A DNA stretch of 64,000 nucleotides, taken from Anaeramoeba flamelloides. Taxonomy: Eukaryota > Metamonada > Anaeramoebidae. The stretch lies in NCBI GenBank assembly GCA_027625915.1, contig JANTQA010000060.1, positions 248,001 through 312,000 of the forward strand, in the 5' to 3' direction. Below the pieces are notes generated by a model. It was not told the DNA's origin, did no database searches, and saw nothing but the letters and a program-made list of their open reading frames with translations. This document shows, in pieces, positions 30,101 to 41,400 of this stretch. Both the position numbers and the translations under genes were made by a program. Each line of letters opens with the position of its first letter. Position 1 is the stretch's first letter.

Positions 30101-33100
30101 ACATAAAATTGAAGTCAAAAAATTAAACGATCAAATTCAAAAATTAGAAAGGGATTATGAGATCTTAAAAAAATCACAAAATTTTGAAGTTATTGGCTCT
30201 TTAGAGGAGCAACTAACAATCTCAATACGTAGAAATTCAGATTTAAGAACGGAAGTTTCTGAGTTGTCTCGTGAATATTTAGGAGCTATTGGCCAAACAA
30301 GGGATACTGAAACAGAAAATGAAATTCTTCGGCAAAGTTTGGTTAAAATAACTGATCAAATGATTAACCATTCCAAGGAAAAAAAGAGTCTCGAAAATTT
30401 ATATTTTCAACAAATAGGAAGTATTACAACATTACAACATAAAATCCAAAGGAAAAACGAAATTAGTAGCAAATTGAAATTTAATGAATCAATTGTGAAA
30501 AACCTTCAAAAAGAATGCTTAAAATTAGATTTCGCCAATAATACGAAAAATCTCAAAATATCTGAATTAGAAGAAATAATTGTTGACTTGAATCTAAAAA
30601 TTAATCAATTACGAAAAACAATTTTTTATATCTTGGATAACCAAAGATTAACTCAAAAAGAATATCAAAAATTATTGAATTTCAAAATAAAAATAGCAAA
30701 TAATTTAAATTTAATTGATTTGAATAAAGGATTCAACAAACAAGATGAACAGCAAAACAGTCAAAAATTAATTAAAATTTCAAAAAAAATTGAATCGTTA
30801 TCTAAAAGAGAAATTAAACTTGGTAAAGATTTATCCAATGATTTAATTGCGTTATTACCAGTGGTGGATAACGAAGAACTTTCAAATGACTTTATTCTTC
30901 CAAATATACAAGATGAAGAAATTTATAAATTCAGACCAAAAAAAAAAAATAATAGTAGATTTAAAAAAACTCTGTCCAGATTTAGAAGCAATTCATCAGA
31001 AAACTTTGTCAATAGAAGTCAATTCAAAAATAATATTGAAAACAATAATAAAGAAAACAAGAGTGAGGTTATCATTAATCAAAATCTGAGAATAAAACTA
31101 AATAATAGCACTATTATTACTAATGTTAATATTGATACTAAAAACAGTAATGGCAAGGCCAATGATAATACAAATGAAAAATATAAAGTATCTCAAAGAA
31201 TAAAAAATAATACTTCATTGGATATTGAAAAAATGAATTTTGGCCATTTTGAAAATATTAATAAGAATATAAAGGAATGGAAATTCAATCAATTTTTATC
31301 GCTTCAAGAAGATTTTTTAAAATTTAAAAAATCTTATATGTGCATAAGAAACGATTTAAATAAATCTAAAGTATCTCTTGAAGAAGCAAATTTTGAAAAC
31401 GAAAAATTGAAAATTGAAAATAAAAAATTAAAAAGTTCGATCAAAAAAACATCTGAAAAGTTAAATACTAGAATAAAATTAATTCAATCTTTAAAACCAA
31501 ATTTACCAAAAGTTGAAGACGATTTGGATAACTCTCAAAAATTATTGGAGGAATTATTAAAATATGAGGTAAATATTTTTTTTCTTAATTTTTAATTTTC
31601 ATTTTTTTTATTTTTCATTTTTAATTTTTATATTTCTACAGAGAATAACAATTTAAATATTCCATATTGATTTACTTTACAATAATTATTTTTATATAAA
31701 AAAAAAATGATAAACTTATATTATCAAAAATTAAAATAACCATAAAATCAATCAAGTAATATATCTTTCATGTTTATATAAAAAATAATTGAGAATAAAG
31801 AGTATATTATATGTAAACCTCATTCCACTCAAAATGGAAGGTAAAAAATTTAAAATTTATTTTTTTTTCAGAATCAATTAACATATACGATTGTTTGAAA
31901 ATAAGAAAAATTATAAAATTCAGATTAGAGTTGATGTTCATTAATGAAATACATGAACAAACTATAAATTTTTTGAAAAAAATACAATGTTAAAAAAGCT
32001 TTTTGTAACATTATAATGGTAATGTTCATGTAAAAAATTTCTCAATTTCTTTGGGAAAATTAAAATTGTTAACAATAAGATTTTTTAATAGTAAATATCT
32101 GAATTTTAAAATAAATTACAAAGACTAAATTTTCAAAAAGGTAATTTGGAGAGATCAATCATTTTTTTTTCTTCAAATTGACTTTTCGAAAAAAATCAAA
32201 TAATAAAGATTAAAAAGAAGAAAAAGAAAAAAAAAATGAAACAAAGAAAAAAAGAAAACGAAAAAAAAAAAAAAGTTGACAAAGAAATAAATAAAACTTT
32301 GATTAAATAAGAAAAAATGATCTGATCTCCAAATTGAAAATTTATTTTCGAGAAGAATATTGGATAAAACACATAAAATTTGTTTAATTTAAATAATTAA
32401 ATTGATCCCCTCTGTCTGAAAAATGATTAATTTTAAATTTGTTTCTTCTCAATATTCGAACCAATTCAGAATATTTTCAAAAAAATGAGGTATTTTTTAT
32501 ATATTTCATATAATAGAACTTTTTCTTTGTTAGTAAAACTATTTGTGAATTCAAAATATCAAATTAAATGAAATATCAATATTGATTGAATCAATACCTA
32601 AGAAATATATTTCAAAATATGTTCAATGAAATATTTCCCAAAAAATGAAAAATAAAATTTAAACACTTATTTTCGAACAAAACGAGGTACGAACAATTTC
32701 AAACAAAAAAAGGGAAATATGGTAAGGACACAAACAACTTTTAAACAATAAAATACATTTATAAATTTTTTCACTTGGATTGGAAAATTCATCTGAGTTT
32801 ATAACCCTTTAGAAAAATGATTTTTATGATCAAAAAGAATAATAAACACCAATTTTCACACCTAAAAAATATCAGATATAATTCAGATCGGGAATTATTA
32901 AATATTTTATTTATGTAATAACAATACAAACAATAAATTGGATTAATATTAATAATCAATAAATGAAGAATGATAACTTTGGAAATTTGAATCATTTTAT
33001 TTGGGTTGGGTCTAATAAAAATATGTATAAAAAAGAATTTCTCCTGATTTTTTATAAATATCTTAGTGTCTAAATTTTCGTGAGTTATCAATTCAGAACA

Positions 33101-34969
33101 TTACTAGTTCTTATTTTGAAATTATCAGTAACAATAGACAAAACTTTAATTTTTGATTGAATTATGTTTAATTTCAAAGGGTTTTTCTCAACCTAAATTT
33201 TGAGAAAATACACTTGCAAAGTAGTAAAATTTTTCCATTTTTGGGAAAAAAATTTGTCATTTCATTTTTTTGATTGATCGTTTCTATTCAATAAAAAACA
33301 CTCCACAACAACTCAAATAATAAAATATTAAAATATCTCCAATCTAGATTAAAAAAAACAAATTTTTTTTTTATATTTATACACCTTTTGAAAAAGTTTT
33401 GTAATTGATAAAGAATATGAAAAGATTGATCAGAAAATGATTTGAATTTAAGTTAGTGGCTATTATTTTATTATTTTAGATTATATGATTATTATCATTG
33501 TTTCACAACTTAAATATTGGTAAAGAACTCGCTCCCCATTTCTGTGATTTTTGTGATTTCTGTGATCCCAAAAGAGATATATTTTTCTTCTTCTTCTTCT
33601 TTTTTTTTGAGAAAAAATTTTTTCTTGAATTATTTTCTTTCTTCAAATAAATGAATTAAAATATTTTCTAAAAAAATCAATATTATAATACAATCTCTTG
33701 AATTAAAAATAGATTAATATCAAAGAAATTGATCGATCATTAATGGAATTACATGATGAAGAAACTTTAATTCTTGAGGAAACCGAAAATGAAATTTATG
33801 TCAAGCAAGGGACTGTTGAAAAATTATTTTCCTTATTGTTCAATTTCAAGTATAGTGAAAAGGATTATATGTTAAAATTCTTAATTTCCTTTCGATCATT
33901 TACCACACAAGAAACCATATTAAATATGTTAATCACGCATTACCAAAAAAAAAATAAACAGGAATTAATTCAAAATTCGATCTTAAAATTCCTTTTCCTA
34001 TGGACAAAATATTTTTATCATGATTTTGAACAAAATAATAAATTGGCTCAAAAAATGATTCATTTTTTAGAATCGCCACAAAACCAAAAAAGGGAATCAA
34101 ACAAAAAAATCATTTTAACAATCGCAAATAATTTTAATTCCAAATTAAGAAGCATAATTCCAAAGGAAGAGATACTAGTTCATACCAAAATCAGTATATT
34201 AACACCAGATCCAATTTTACCTAAAAAATTACCTATCCCCAAAAATAGTACTATTTTAGATTTCAATGAAATTGAATTTTCAAGGCAATTAACTTTGTTT
34301 GAAATGAAATTATTTCAGAAAATACAATTAAGAGAGCTTCTCAATAAATCATGGAGTAAAAAAGATCCCAAGTTAACTCCCAATATTTTAAAGACTATTC
34401 GGCGTTTTAACGAAACAACGTTATCATTTGTCACAACAATACTGTCCACCGAGAAGGTTAAACAAAGGGCAAACGTGATTAAATCTTTGTTAAAAATTGC
34501 AAAATGCTGTCGTGAAATCGGCAATTATAATTCAATTATGGAAATAGTTGGCACTTTGCATAATGCAAGTGTCCGAAGGCTGAGTAAAACCTGGAAACAT
34601 TTATTAGAAGAAGAAAATAATTTATTTGAAACTTTGACATCCTTGATTTCCACGAGGGGTAACTATTCCAATTTTAGAAAGGATGTTAAACAAAGAAATG
34701 GTATGCCCATTTTACCATATATCGGCGTTTATTTAACCGACTTGACCTTTATTGAAGATGGTAACCCTGGAAAAATAAATGGATTAATTAATTTTTCGAA
34801 ACAAAGACAAATTGCTCACGTTATACATGAAATTAGAAAATTCCAAGAAATTCCTTTCCATTTTAAAGAGATTCCCCAAATGCAAGAATATTTATTAAAT
34901 TTGAAATTTGAACCTGACGAAAATTTATTATATGATATGAGTCTAAAATTAGAAGCTAGAGATTTTTAA
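24142..34969 (+). CDS. Coiled-coil RasGEF protein (RasGEF_N plus RasGEF/CDC25 domain)
   Basis: The C-terminal exon encodes a guanine-nucleotide exchange factor for Ras-family GTPases. The model has exons 24142-24261, 24360-24458, 24664-24732, 29124-29696, 30096-31568 and 33713-34969. All five introns are phase 0, and the joined frame gives 1196 residues. Residues 1-290 and most of 290-780 are Gln/Lys/Asn/Glu-rich coiled coil. RasGEF_N is at about 808-920 (SFRSFTTQETIL). The CDC25 domain is at about 963-1188, with QLTLFEMKLFQKI, IAKCCREIGNYNS, SVRRLSKTW, YIGVYLTDLTFIEDGNP and GLINFSKQRQIA, all conserved and apparently intact. Introns three (4391 bp) and five (2144 bp) are filled with transposons. 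The RasGEF call is certain. Its fusion to the coiled coil rests on phase and open frames; exon 5 could instead end in a tiny exon at 31642-31656 (TAA), making two genes. Confidence 0.75.
25715..28640 (+). mobile_element. Degraded LINE copy, split by a DNA element, in a RasGEF intron
   Basis: 25715-26002 and 27208-28640 together follow the same order as the minus-strand LINE at 50141-53030. The match begins in the linker between endonuclease and reverse transcriptase (AAAATGGATGAAATTAATAA). It continues through the RT core, with GVYQGDPLSPLMFGF and MFSR where MFADD is expected, and on to GGAAAGGCCAAGAATATTTA near the 3' end. Frameshifts and stops are frequent, the 5' half is absent, and the copy is dead. 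A family F inverted end lies immediately before it (25684-25712). Confidence 0.85.
26003..27207. mobile_element. TTAA-flanked 1.2 kb non-autonomous DNA element (piggyBac-like)
   Basis: The element interrupts the LINE exactly between two blocks that are contiguous in the other LINE copy. It begins GAGGGTAAGTACATTTT and ends with the inverse of GGAAGTAAGTACATTTT. A second short inverted block (GAGTGCCACC against AAGTGCCAGC) lies about 30-70 bp inside. TTAA flanks both sides (25999-26002 and 27208-27211), the target site of piggyBac transposons. No transposase is visible. Confidence 0.75.
28640..28800. repeat. Hairpin-cassette fragment at the LINE 3' side
   Basis: AAGTGCCATCAAGTGCC is followed by TAGTTTTTCC, AAAAGAATAGAGAAAAATCA, and a complementary ATTCTGGAAAAGCTAACA. 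This is one unit of the hairpin repeat best seen at 46064-46309, joined here to the truncated 3' side of a LINE. Confidence 0.6.
31813..32440. mobile_element. MITE family F, in the RasGEF intron
   Basis: Left end GTAAACCTCATTCCACTCAA and blocks ATTTCTCAATTTCTTTGGGA and AATAAGATTTTTTAATAGTA match 21911-22464. The centre is A-rich rather than a pure poly-A run. It is diverged. Confidence 0.6.
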
Positions 34970-36060
34970 ATTGTTTAATTATGGATATTTTTAATCATTA
35001 TTTATCATATTCATTTCTATTTTTATCTTGATTTTTTTCAATACTAATTTTAAGTAATGTAATAAGAATTAACATCACAAACCATTTTTTTTTTTTGATT
35101 TCTCTTTATTTGATCAAAAAAGAATTCTATTATTATTATTTAAGAAGTGTAAATTACACTCTATATAAATGGAACCATTCTCGAAAATTTTAAAATTGAT
35201 TTTTGTTACTAGATATCTGAATTAATTCTTTTTTTATCAATCAAGTCAATTTCGTCTCGGTAGAATTCATTTTGAGTAGTTTATTTAACTAAAATTCAAT
35301 TTTTAAATTTATTTGTTAAATTAAAAACTTTTTTTAAAATCAAATGTGATTGTTTTAATAAATAAAAAAATCAAAAGAAACGAAATTTTCAAAGTGTTAA
35401 TAGATAAATTGATATAAAAAAAATACCACTACAGCAACTTTAACAACATACCACTTTAAATAGTTCTTTAGTTGGGAAATATTTCAAAGATAAGAGGAAT
35501 TATTCCCTAATGAAGTACTTTAAAAATTGAAAATTACAGAACAACATTTTGATGTTAAAAAAAACTTTCCATACTTTAATGATCAGAATTTTATAACGAA
35601 GAAACTCACTCAATCATTCTTTTCTTTATAAAAATAACAAATGAATTACAAATAGAGGAAAAATAAATGACAAATTTTTAATCAAGAACGTTTCATTTAA
35701 ACACAGCTCTAGATTATTTTGCAATTTAATCAACATTCCAGAACTTGAAAATCTTGAGGATATTGTATTTATTGTTTTTAGCATTACAATGATTTTGAAA
35801 AGTCTCTATTTGAAAAAATTGAATTTTTTTGGACATAAAAAGGTTAAATTGACAAATAAATTTTTAGTTTAATTCAACTTTTAGGAGATTTACTTTTCTA
35901 CATTTCAACAAATAGTTTTTAAAATGTTATTAATCTAAGAAAACTGAAATATTGAAAACAAAAATTATAGATGATGTATTTTCATTATCCTATATTTTCT
36001 AGAAATCAAAGGAATCTATAAAAAATATGGGATTTTAGTAAATTCTTTTAATATCGGAAA
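34970..36060. other. AT-rich stretch after the RasGEF gene, no gene seen
   Basis: Contains a GTGTAAATTACAC motif at about 35145 like those in 3590-4090. I find no other clear feature. Confidence 0.5.
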
Positions 36061-36525
36061 ACCTAACGAAAATGTATGTAGAATGTTGTAGAGTACAATC
36101 AAGTGACTAGCTTTTTTTTTATTTCAAAAATGAAAAAAAAAAAAAAACTATTGGAAGTGTCCTAAGTTTTCTAGGATTTAAACAAATCGAGTAAAAATTA
36201 TATGATTTTTCCTCCGTTCTTTTGAATTTTATAAAAACCTAACAGGTATGTCCGTTAAGTGCCAAGGTTTTCCAGAATTTAATAGAATAGAGTAAAATCA
36301 AAGATTTAACTTGATTCTTTTAAAATCTCGAAAAAATAACGAAAAGTGGCAGGGGTTTCTTGAGGTTTTCTGTTTTATTTGTAAAATCAATTTTTTTTCC
36401 TAAAATACAGAAAACTCAAAAAAACCGATCAAAAAATGACCCAGGTTTTTTTTACTTTTTGAAATAAACTGTAAATTTCTTTAATTTTCAGTTAATTTCA
36501 AAAATTAAAAAAAACCTAACAGATC
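36060..36525. repeat. Tandem hairpin cassette (diverged)
   Basis: Several successive imperfect hairpins of about 75-90 bp: TAAGTGCCAAGGTTTTCCAG to the complementary AAAATCTCGAAAAAATAAC, GGTTTTCTGTTTTATTTG to its complement, and GGTTTTTTTTACTTTTTGAA to AATTTCAAAAATTAAAAAAA. Units match those at 46064-46309 and 60537-60693. Confidence 0.6.
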
Positions 36526-36733
36526 ATCAAAAAAAATCTTTTTTATTTTTCCAAAATAATTCTTTAATACTCAATATAATTGATTCTTTAGTTTTTAGGG
36601 TATTCACTAAATCTCAAATACTTTTGAATGAAAATAAAAAAACCTCTTTAACTTGAATAAAAAAATTTATAATATTATTACTAATTCACATTAAAAAAAA
36701 TCGAACTTGAAAAATTGGAATTTTCAACCCAAC

Positions 36734-37271
36734 TAAACTAAAATTCAAAATTTTCGACACAGCTAAAACGTTACAAACAATCACAATAATACAATTTCAT
36801 TCAAATTGGAGATAATTTTGATTTTTCTAAAATCTGAAAATCATTTTTTTATCTTTTAGTTTTTGTTTTCATTTCATTGCTTGAATTACGTAATTTGTTT
36901 CCTTTGATCAAAAATTTTTTTCAACCATTGAAATTAATGTTAAAGCCAAGTTGTTCCAAATAGAAGAACTCAAATAAAATTAGTTTGTAGTATCTAACCT
37001 TTTGATCGATCAATATTCCTAATAGAATTTAAACAAATTTACTAATGTATTTTTTTGTTTTGCTCTCTCCAAAATTTTTAACACACCCATGATTTATTTG
37101 TATTGATAATTATTTATTTATTGTTTTGTGAGTATTGTAATTTATAAACAAGTGTTAACATTTCAATTGGTGAATGGTTCTAATTTGGTAAATCTTCTGG
37201 AATTGATTAAATAAGTTTTTTTTTTTCACAAATCGAATTTTGGTGTGTTAAAAATTTTGAATTGGGGTTTA
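36734..37271 (+). mobile_element. MITE family A, young copy
   Basis: A 538 bp element from TAAACTAAAATTCAAAATTT to TTTGAATTGGGGTTTA. It is nearly identical to 47783-48321 over most of its length, which implies recent mobility or conversion. Confidence 0.85.
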
Positions 37272-37362
37272 TTAATAAATCTTTTGAAAAAAATTATTGA
37301 TCAAATTTATTCATATAATCATTAATTTTAATATAATTAGATTTCTTGAGGATTAGCATTCT

Positions 37363-38236
37363 AAATGAATTCTTTCAATTCATCACAAATATTATCCTTT
37401 CATTTTTTTTAAGGTTGTTATGATCGATTTTCCATGAATTAACATAAAATATTATTTTCAAAAAAATATAGTTTTTTATTTGTTTTTATATTTTGTTTTT
37501 AACCTAATTATCTCACTTGCAACAAAATATTATTAATAAAGAGTAGTATTAATTTGTCTGAAAATTATCCAATTTTACTTCATTATTTGTACTTTTAAAC
37601 TAACAACTTACCTAAATCAAAAATTTAAGGACACAAATGTTTTTTAAGGTCTATTTCTGAGTGTTTTAGTTAGTGAGGTTTTCCAAGAAGAACATTAAAG
37701 GTTCTGGAAAAAAAGTGAAACAAGGTTTTTAATTGGGAACATTACTGAAAATGAAAAGTAAGATCAATTAAAAAAGAATAAATAAATAAATAAAGACAAA
37801 ATGAAGTATTTGCCACAATAACAGTTTTTTAAATACTATCTTTTGGTATGGGTTTTTCTTTGATTGATCAATTATTAAAAATTTGTTCAAAAAATTGATT
37901 ATTTTTGAGGATCTCTAGAACAACAACAACAATTTCGATAAAGCACATAGATTTAGATTGTATTTGTTGGGTTGATTGAAAATAATATAATGGGTTATTA
38001 TTTAAAGTTAATTGGTTTCTTCTTTTTATTGATTTTACTTTTCATTTTTAGTAATGTTCCCAATTAAAAACCTTGTTTCACTTTTTTTCCAGTTTCACTT
38101 TTTTTCAACAGTAAATTGAAACTAAAAAAACTCAATTTTTTTGAAAATAATATTTTATGTTAATTCATGGAAAATCGATCATAACAACCTTAAACAAAAT
38201 GAAAGGATAATATTTGTGATGAATTGAAAGAATTCG
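37363..38236. mobile_element. 870 bp foldback element with 110 bp inverted ends
   Basis: Arms 37363-37472 and 38128-38236 differ at only a few positions. Both contain GAATTCTTTCAATTCATCAC or its near match, AAGGTTGTTATGATCGATTT, and TCCATGAATTAACATAAAAT. No coding region is present. A second inverted pair sits inside. Confidence 0.8.
37703..38113. mobile_element. Inner foldback nested in the 870 bp element
   Basis: Inverted arms 37703-37785 and 38025-38113 share AAAAAAGTGAAACAAGGTTT and TTAATTGGGAACATTACTGA or close matches. The arms resemble the ends of the element at 49557-50017 (TTAATTGGGAACATTA, and CAACAGTA at the outer edge). This suggests one family B-like foldback inserted in another. 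Confidence 0.65.
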
Positions 38237-38497
38237 TTTGGACCAACTCCACTAAAGAGTGAATAATTAACAACTCTTTATTTATTTATAAAAAATTTAA
38301 TAAAATTTGGGTTGAAAAATCCAATTTTTCAATTTCAGTTCTCAATAAATTTTCTGAAAGAGTCTCGGACTCATAGAAAAATATTTTTTTTTTTTTCATA
38401 AACTATTACACGTTTCAGGTTCGGTTGATCTTAAGGTATTGGTCTCCAGTTAACAATAATAATCTTCATTGAAAAAATAAAGTAATCATTTTTTGTA

Positions 38498-41400
38498 ATG
38501 ATTTCCAAATCAAATATTTTGTTTTTTGTTATTAACTTATTCTTGATAACAACATGTTCTGGGGTGCACTTGGAAAAGAGCAAAATAGTCAAACCTTATC
38601 ATAATTTAATTACACACGGATTTGAAAAACTCAGTTCAGCAGAATTCAAAGTATCTTATGTGAAAGTAAGTCTTTTTTATTTGTTTTCAGTTATTGATCT
38701 CTAATTTAGTAAAATAAGAAACTCACACCAATACTTCCAAACACTTCAAACAATTTAAATCCTTCAAACATTTTAAAACGCTTTAAACATTACAAGAAGA
38801 AAAACAATAACAGCACATAACAATAAAGAAGAAAAAAAAAAAAAAAAAGATTTTTTTTTGAAACATACCAAAGAAACAAAACAAAAGAAGAAATGAAATT
38901 AATAACTCCTTTAAAAAATTGGATGTTTCCTTTATAAAAATAAAACTCGGTGTTGAAACAAGTTAATACTAAAAAAGATGAAAAAAAGCAAGAAGGGGAA
39001 CTTGTTTTTTTCATATTAAAAGAAATTGTTTTAAAAAACATTTGAAAACGATTTCTTTTCGAAAAATGATCCTCCCTTCAATGAGATCATTTCGAAGGAC
39101 TATTTAAATAACAAGGAATTTTAACTTTCAACCGTTATTTAGATTTGAAGTCAGATAAAAATTTCATTTAATTTTCTTTTTATTTAAATTCATTTTGTTT
39201 TTTGAATTACTTGAATAATTTTGAAAATTAATTAGGTAATTTTTTTCACATTTTTTACCAATTGAATAAAGAACTACCTACGTGTTCTTAAATTTTTCAC
39301 ATAAATACCCTTTATGGGTCTCGTTACTAAAGTGAATTTTTTCATACCCAAATACAACTTACTAAAAATGATATTGTGAAAATTGAACTTATTTTGGATG
39401 AGAAAATTCAAATCAAAAAAAAAAATTCATAGGATTTCAAGGTACAAAAAATGAGTTAAAGGTGTCAACTTTTCTACGGCAACAAGGCAAAATTTTAAAA
39501 TATGTTATTGGTGGTATTCTCTATTTACAAATTTTATATCTCCCAAGTGTCAAAAAATTCTGATCGACTAAGAAACCCAAAAAATAATATTTTTATAGTG
39601 AGATCAAATTGTTTTTTCCATTTTTTATTCAAAAAGAAAACCTTTAAGGGACTAGTAAACTAAAAAAATCTTCAAGTAAATTTAATAGCAAATTCAAAAA
39701 ATTTTACCGCATCTTGAAATTAAAAAACAAAAGTAAAAATCTGATAACTACCATAAAAGTGAACTTACTTTTAATACAATTTTCCGAAATGAATTATTGT
39801 TTTTAAAAGTTTTCTGATCTAGTTATCTCAAAATGAAAAGTTCAAAATCCAACCTATTTCTGAATTATTTAAAAAAAAATAAAAATTTTCTTTGAAAGAA
39901 GATTGAAATCTTAATATCTGTAAAGGAAGTGTATAAAAATATACTTTAAAAATAAAACCACTAAGTTCTCGAATAAAGCAGTTTAAAAAAATCTACTTAA
40001 TTACAAAAAAATTACAATAATTATTTTAAACTTGAAAAAGTATAATTTAATTGATTCTAAGAACAGTACATTAATCAATTTTTTTCTTTATTGAATAAAA
40101 AAAATCTGAGAAAACAAAAAAACAATCAAATTAAAAATTCTTACAAAATACTTTTTTTAAAACCTGGATATTTTAACATATATAAATAAGAAATAATTTT
40201 TAATTTGATTATTTATAATCAATAATTAATAACTCAATCTTAATTCTTTCAGTGAGTTATTAACAACACAAAGATTAAATGTATCAATAAACTTTACAAT
40301 TATTTCACAAATTTTCAAAGATTTTCAAACAAATAAAACAAATTTAAATAAATAAATCTAATAAAAAAAAATAATAGATATTAATAAATAACTGTTTTTC
40401 ATAATAACAGTTCCTTTTTTATACTCATTAATATTTGAAAAAGAATATTATCTAATCTTTTAAATTTGAAGAAATTTAATGAATATTTGTGAATAAAATT
40501 AATAATCTATTTTTATTAGATCTTGAAGGATTCAATATTTAATTTATTTTTCATGTATTTTTAAAATAAGATTAAAGATTCAAGGTTATTTATGCAATAA
40601 AGAGTCTCTGAAATTCTCAAATTGAGATTTCTTCAAAATAAAAATTTTTTCCAATTTTTTTTTTTCTAATCTGATTCCAAAAACCAAACAAAAAAAAACA
40701 GATCTTTTTACTGAAAAAATATAATTGGGAAAAAATGAACTCTTTTTAAAAATGATAATTCATCTCTCTAAAGTTGACAAATAAAGTTGCATATCAGGTT
40801 TAAGTGTACCCTTGTGTAAATAATTACTCTATTACCTTTGGAAAAAAAAAAATAAATAAGAGTTAATAGTCCCTTAATTGCCGAGTCATTTACCGTTGAT
40901 TTGCCCCATACTCAAGGAGAGACTTGGAACCTAAAAATGGTATTGTGAAATTGCCCTTCTTTTGATTGACAAAATTCAAATAACAAATAAAAAAAACAAG
41001 AGAATCTCATTTACATAAAATTCAAAATTAAAAAAAATTAAGAATGATTCCTATTGTCAAAAAATTCAATTAAAAAAAAAAGGTGTAAAAAACATTCTCA
41101 ATTTACAAATTATCAAATTTTAAAAAAAAAAAATTCCTTACTTTTTTTTTTAAATTTCCAAAGGGTTACATTTCTTCAATTTAAAACAAATTGTTTTCTA
41201 AAAGTACATCTCTAATTTAATTCGATTTAATCAAATTTGTGGTTATATTGTAACTCTCTATATTTGACCAAGTAAGGTTTTTCTAAGATTCTTTAGAAAA
41301 TAATAACTTATTTGAGAATAATTAAAAATGAAAAAAAAAAATCTACGAGATCTTACTGTTAATTGTAAAATAAATCAGACAAAATTTTCATTCATCGTTC

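Noticed and set aside
31642-31656. Tiny terminal exon (five codons with TAA) after CTACAG
   Set aside because: Possible, but joining exon 5 to the RasGEF exon at 33713 keeps phase and gives a meaningful protein. Kept as the alternative model.
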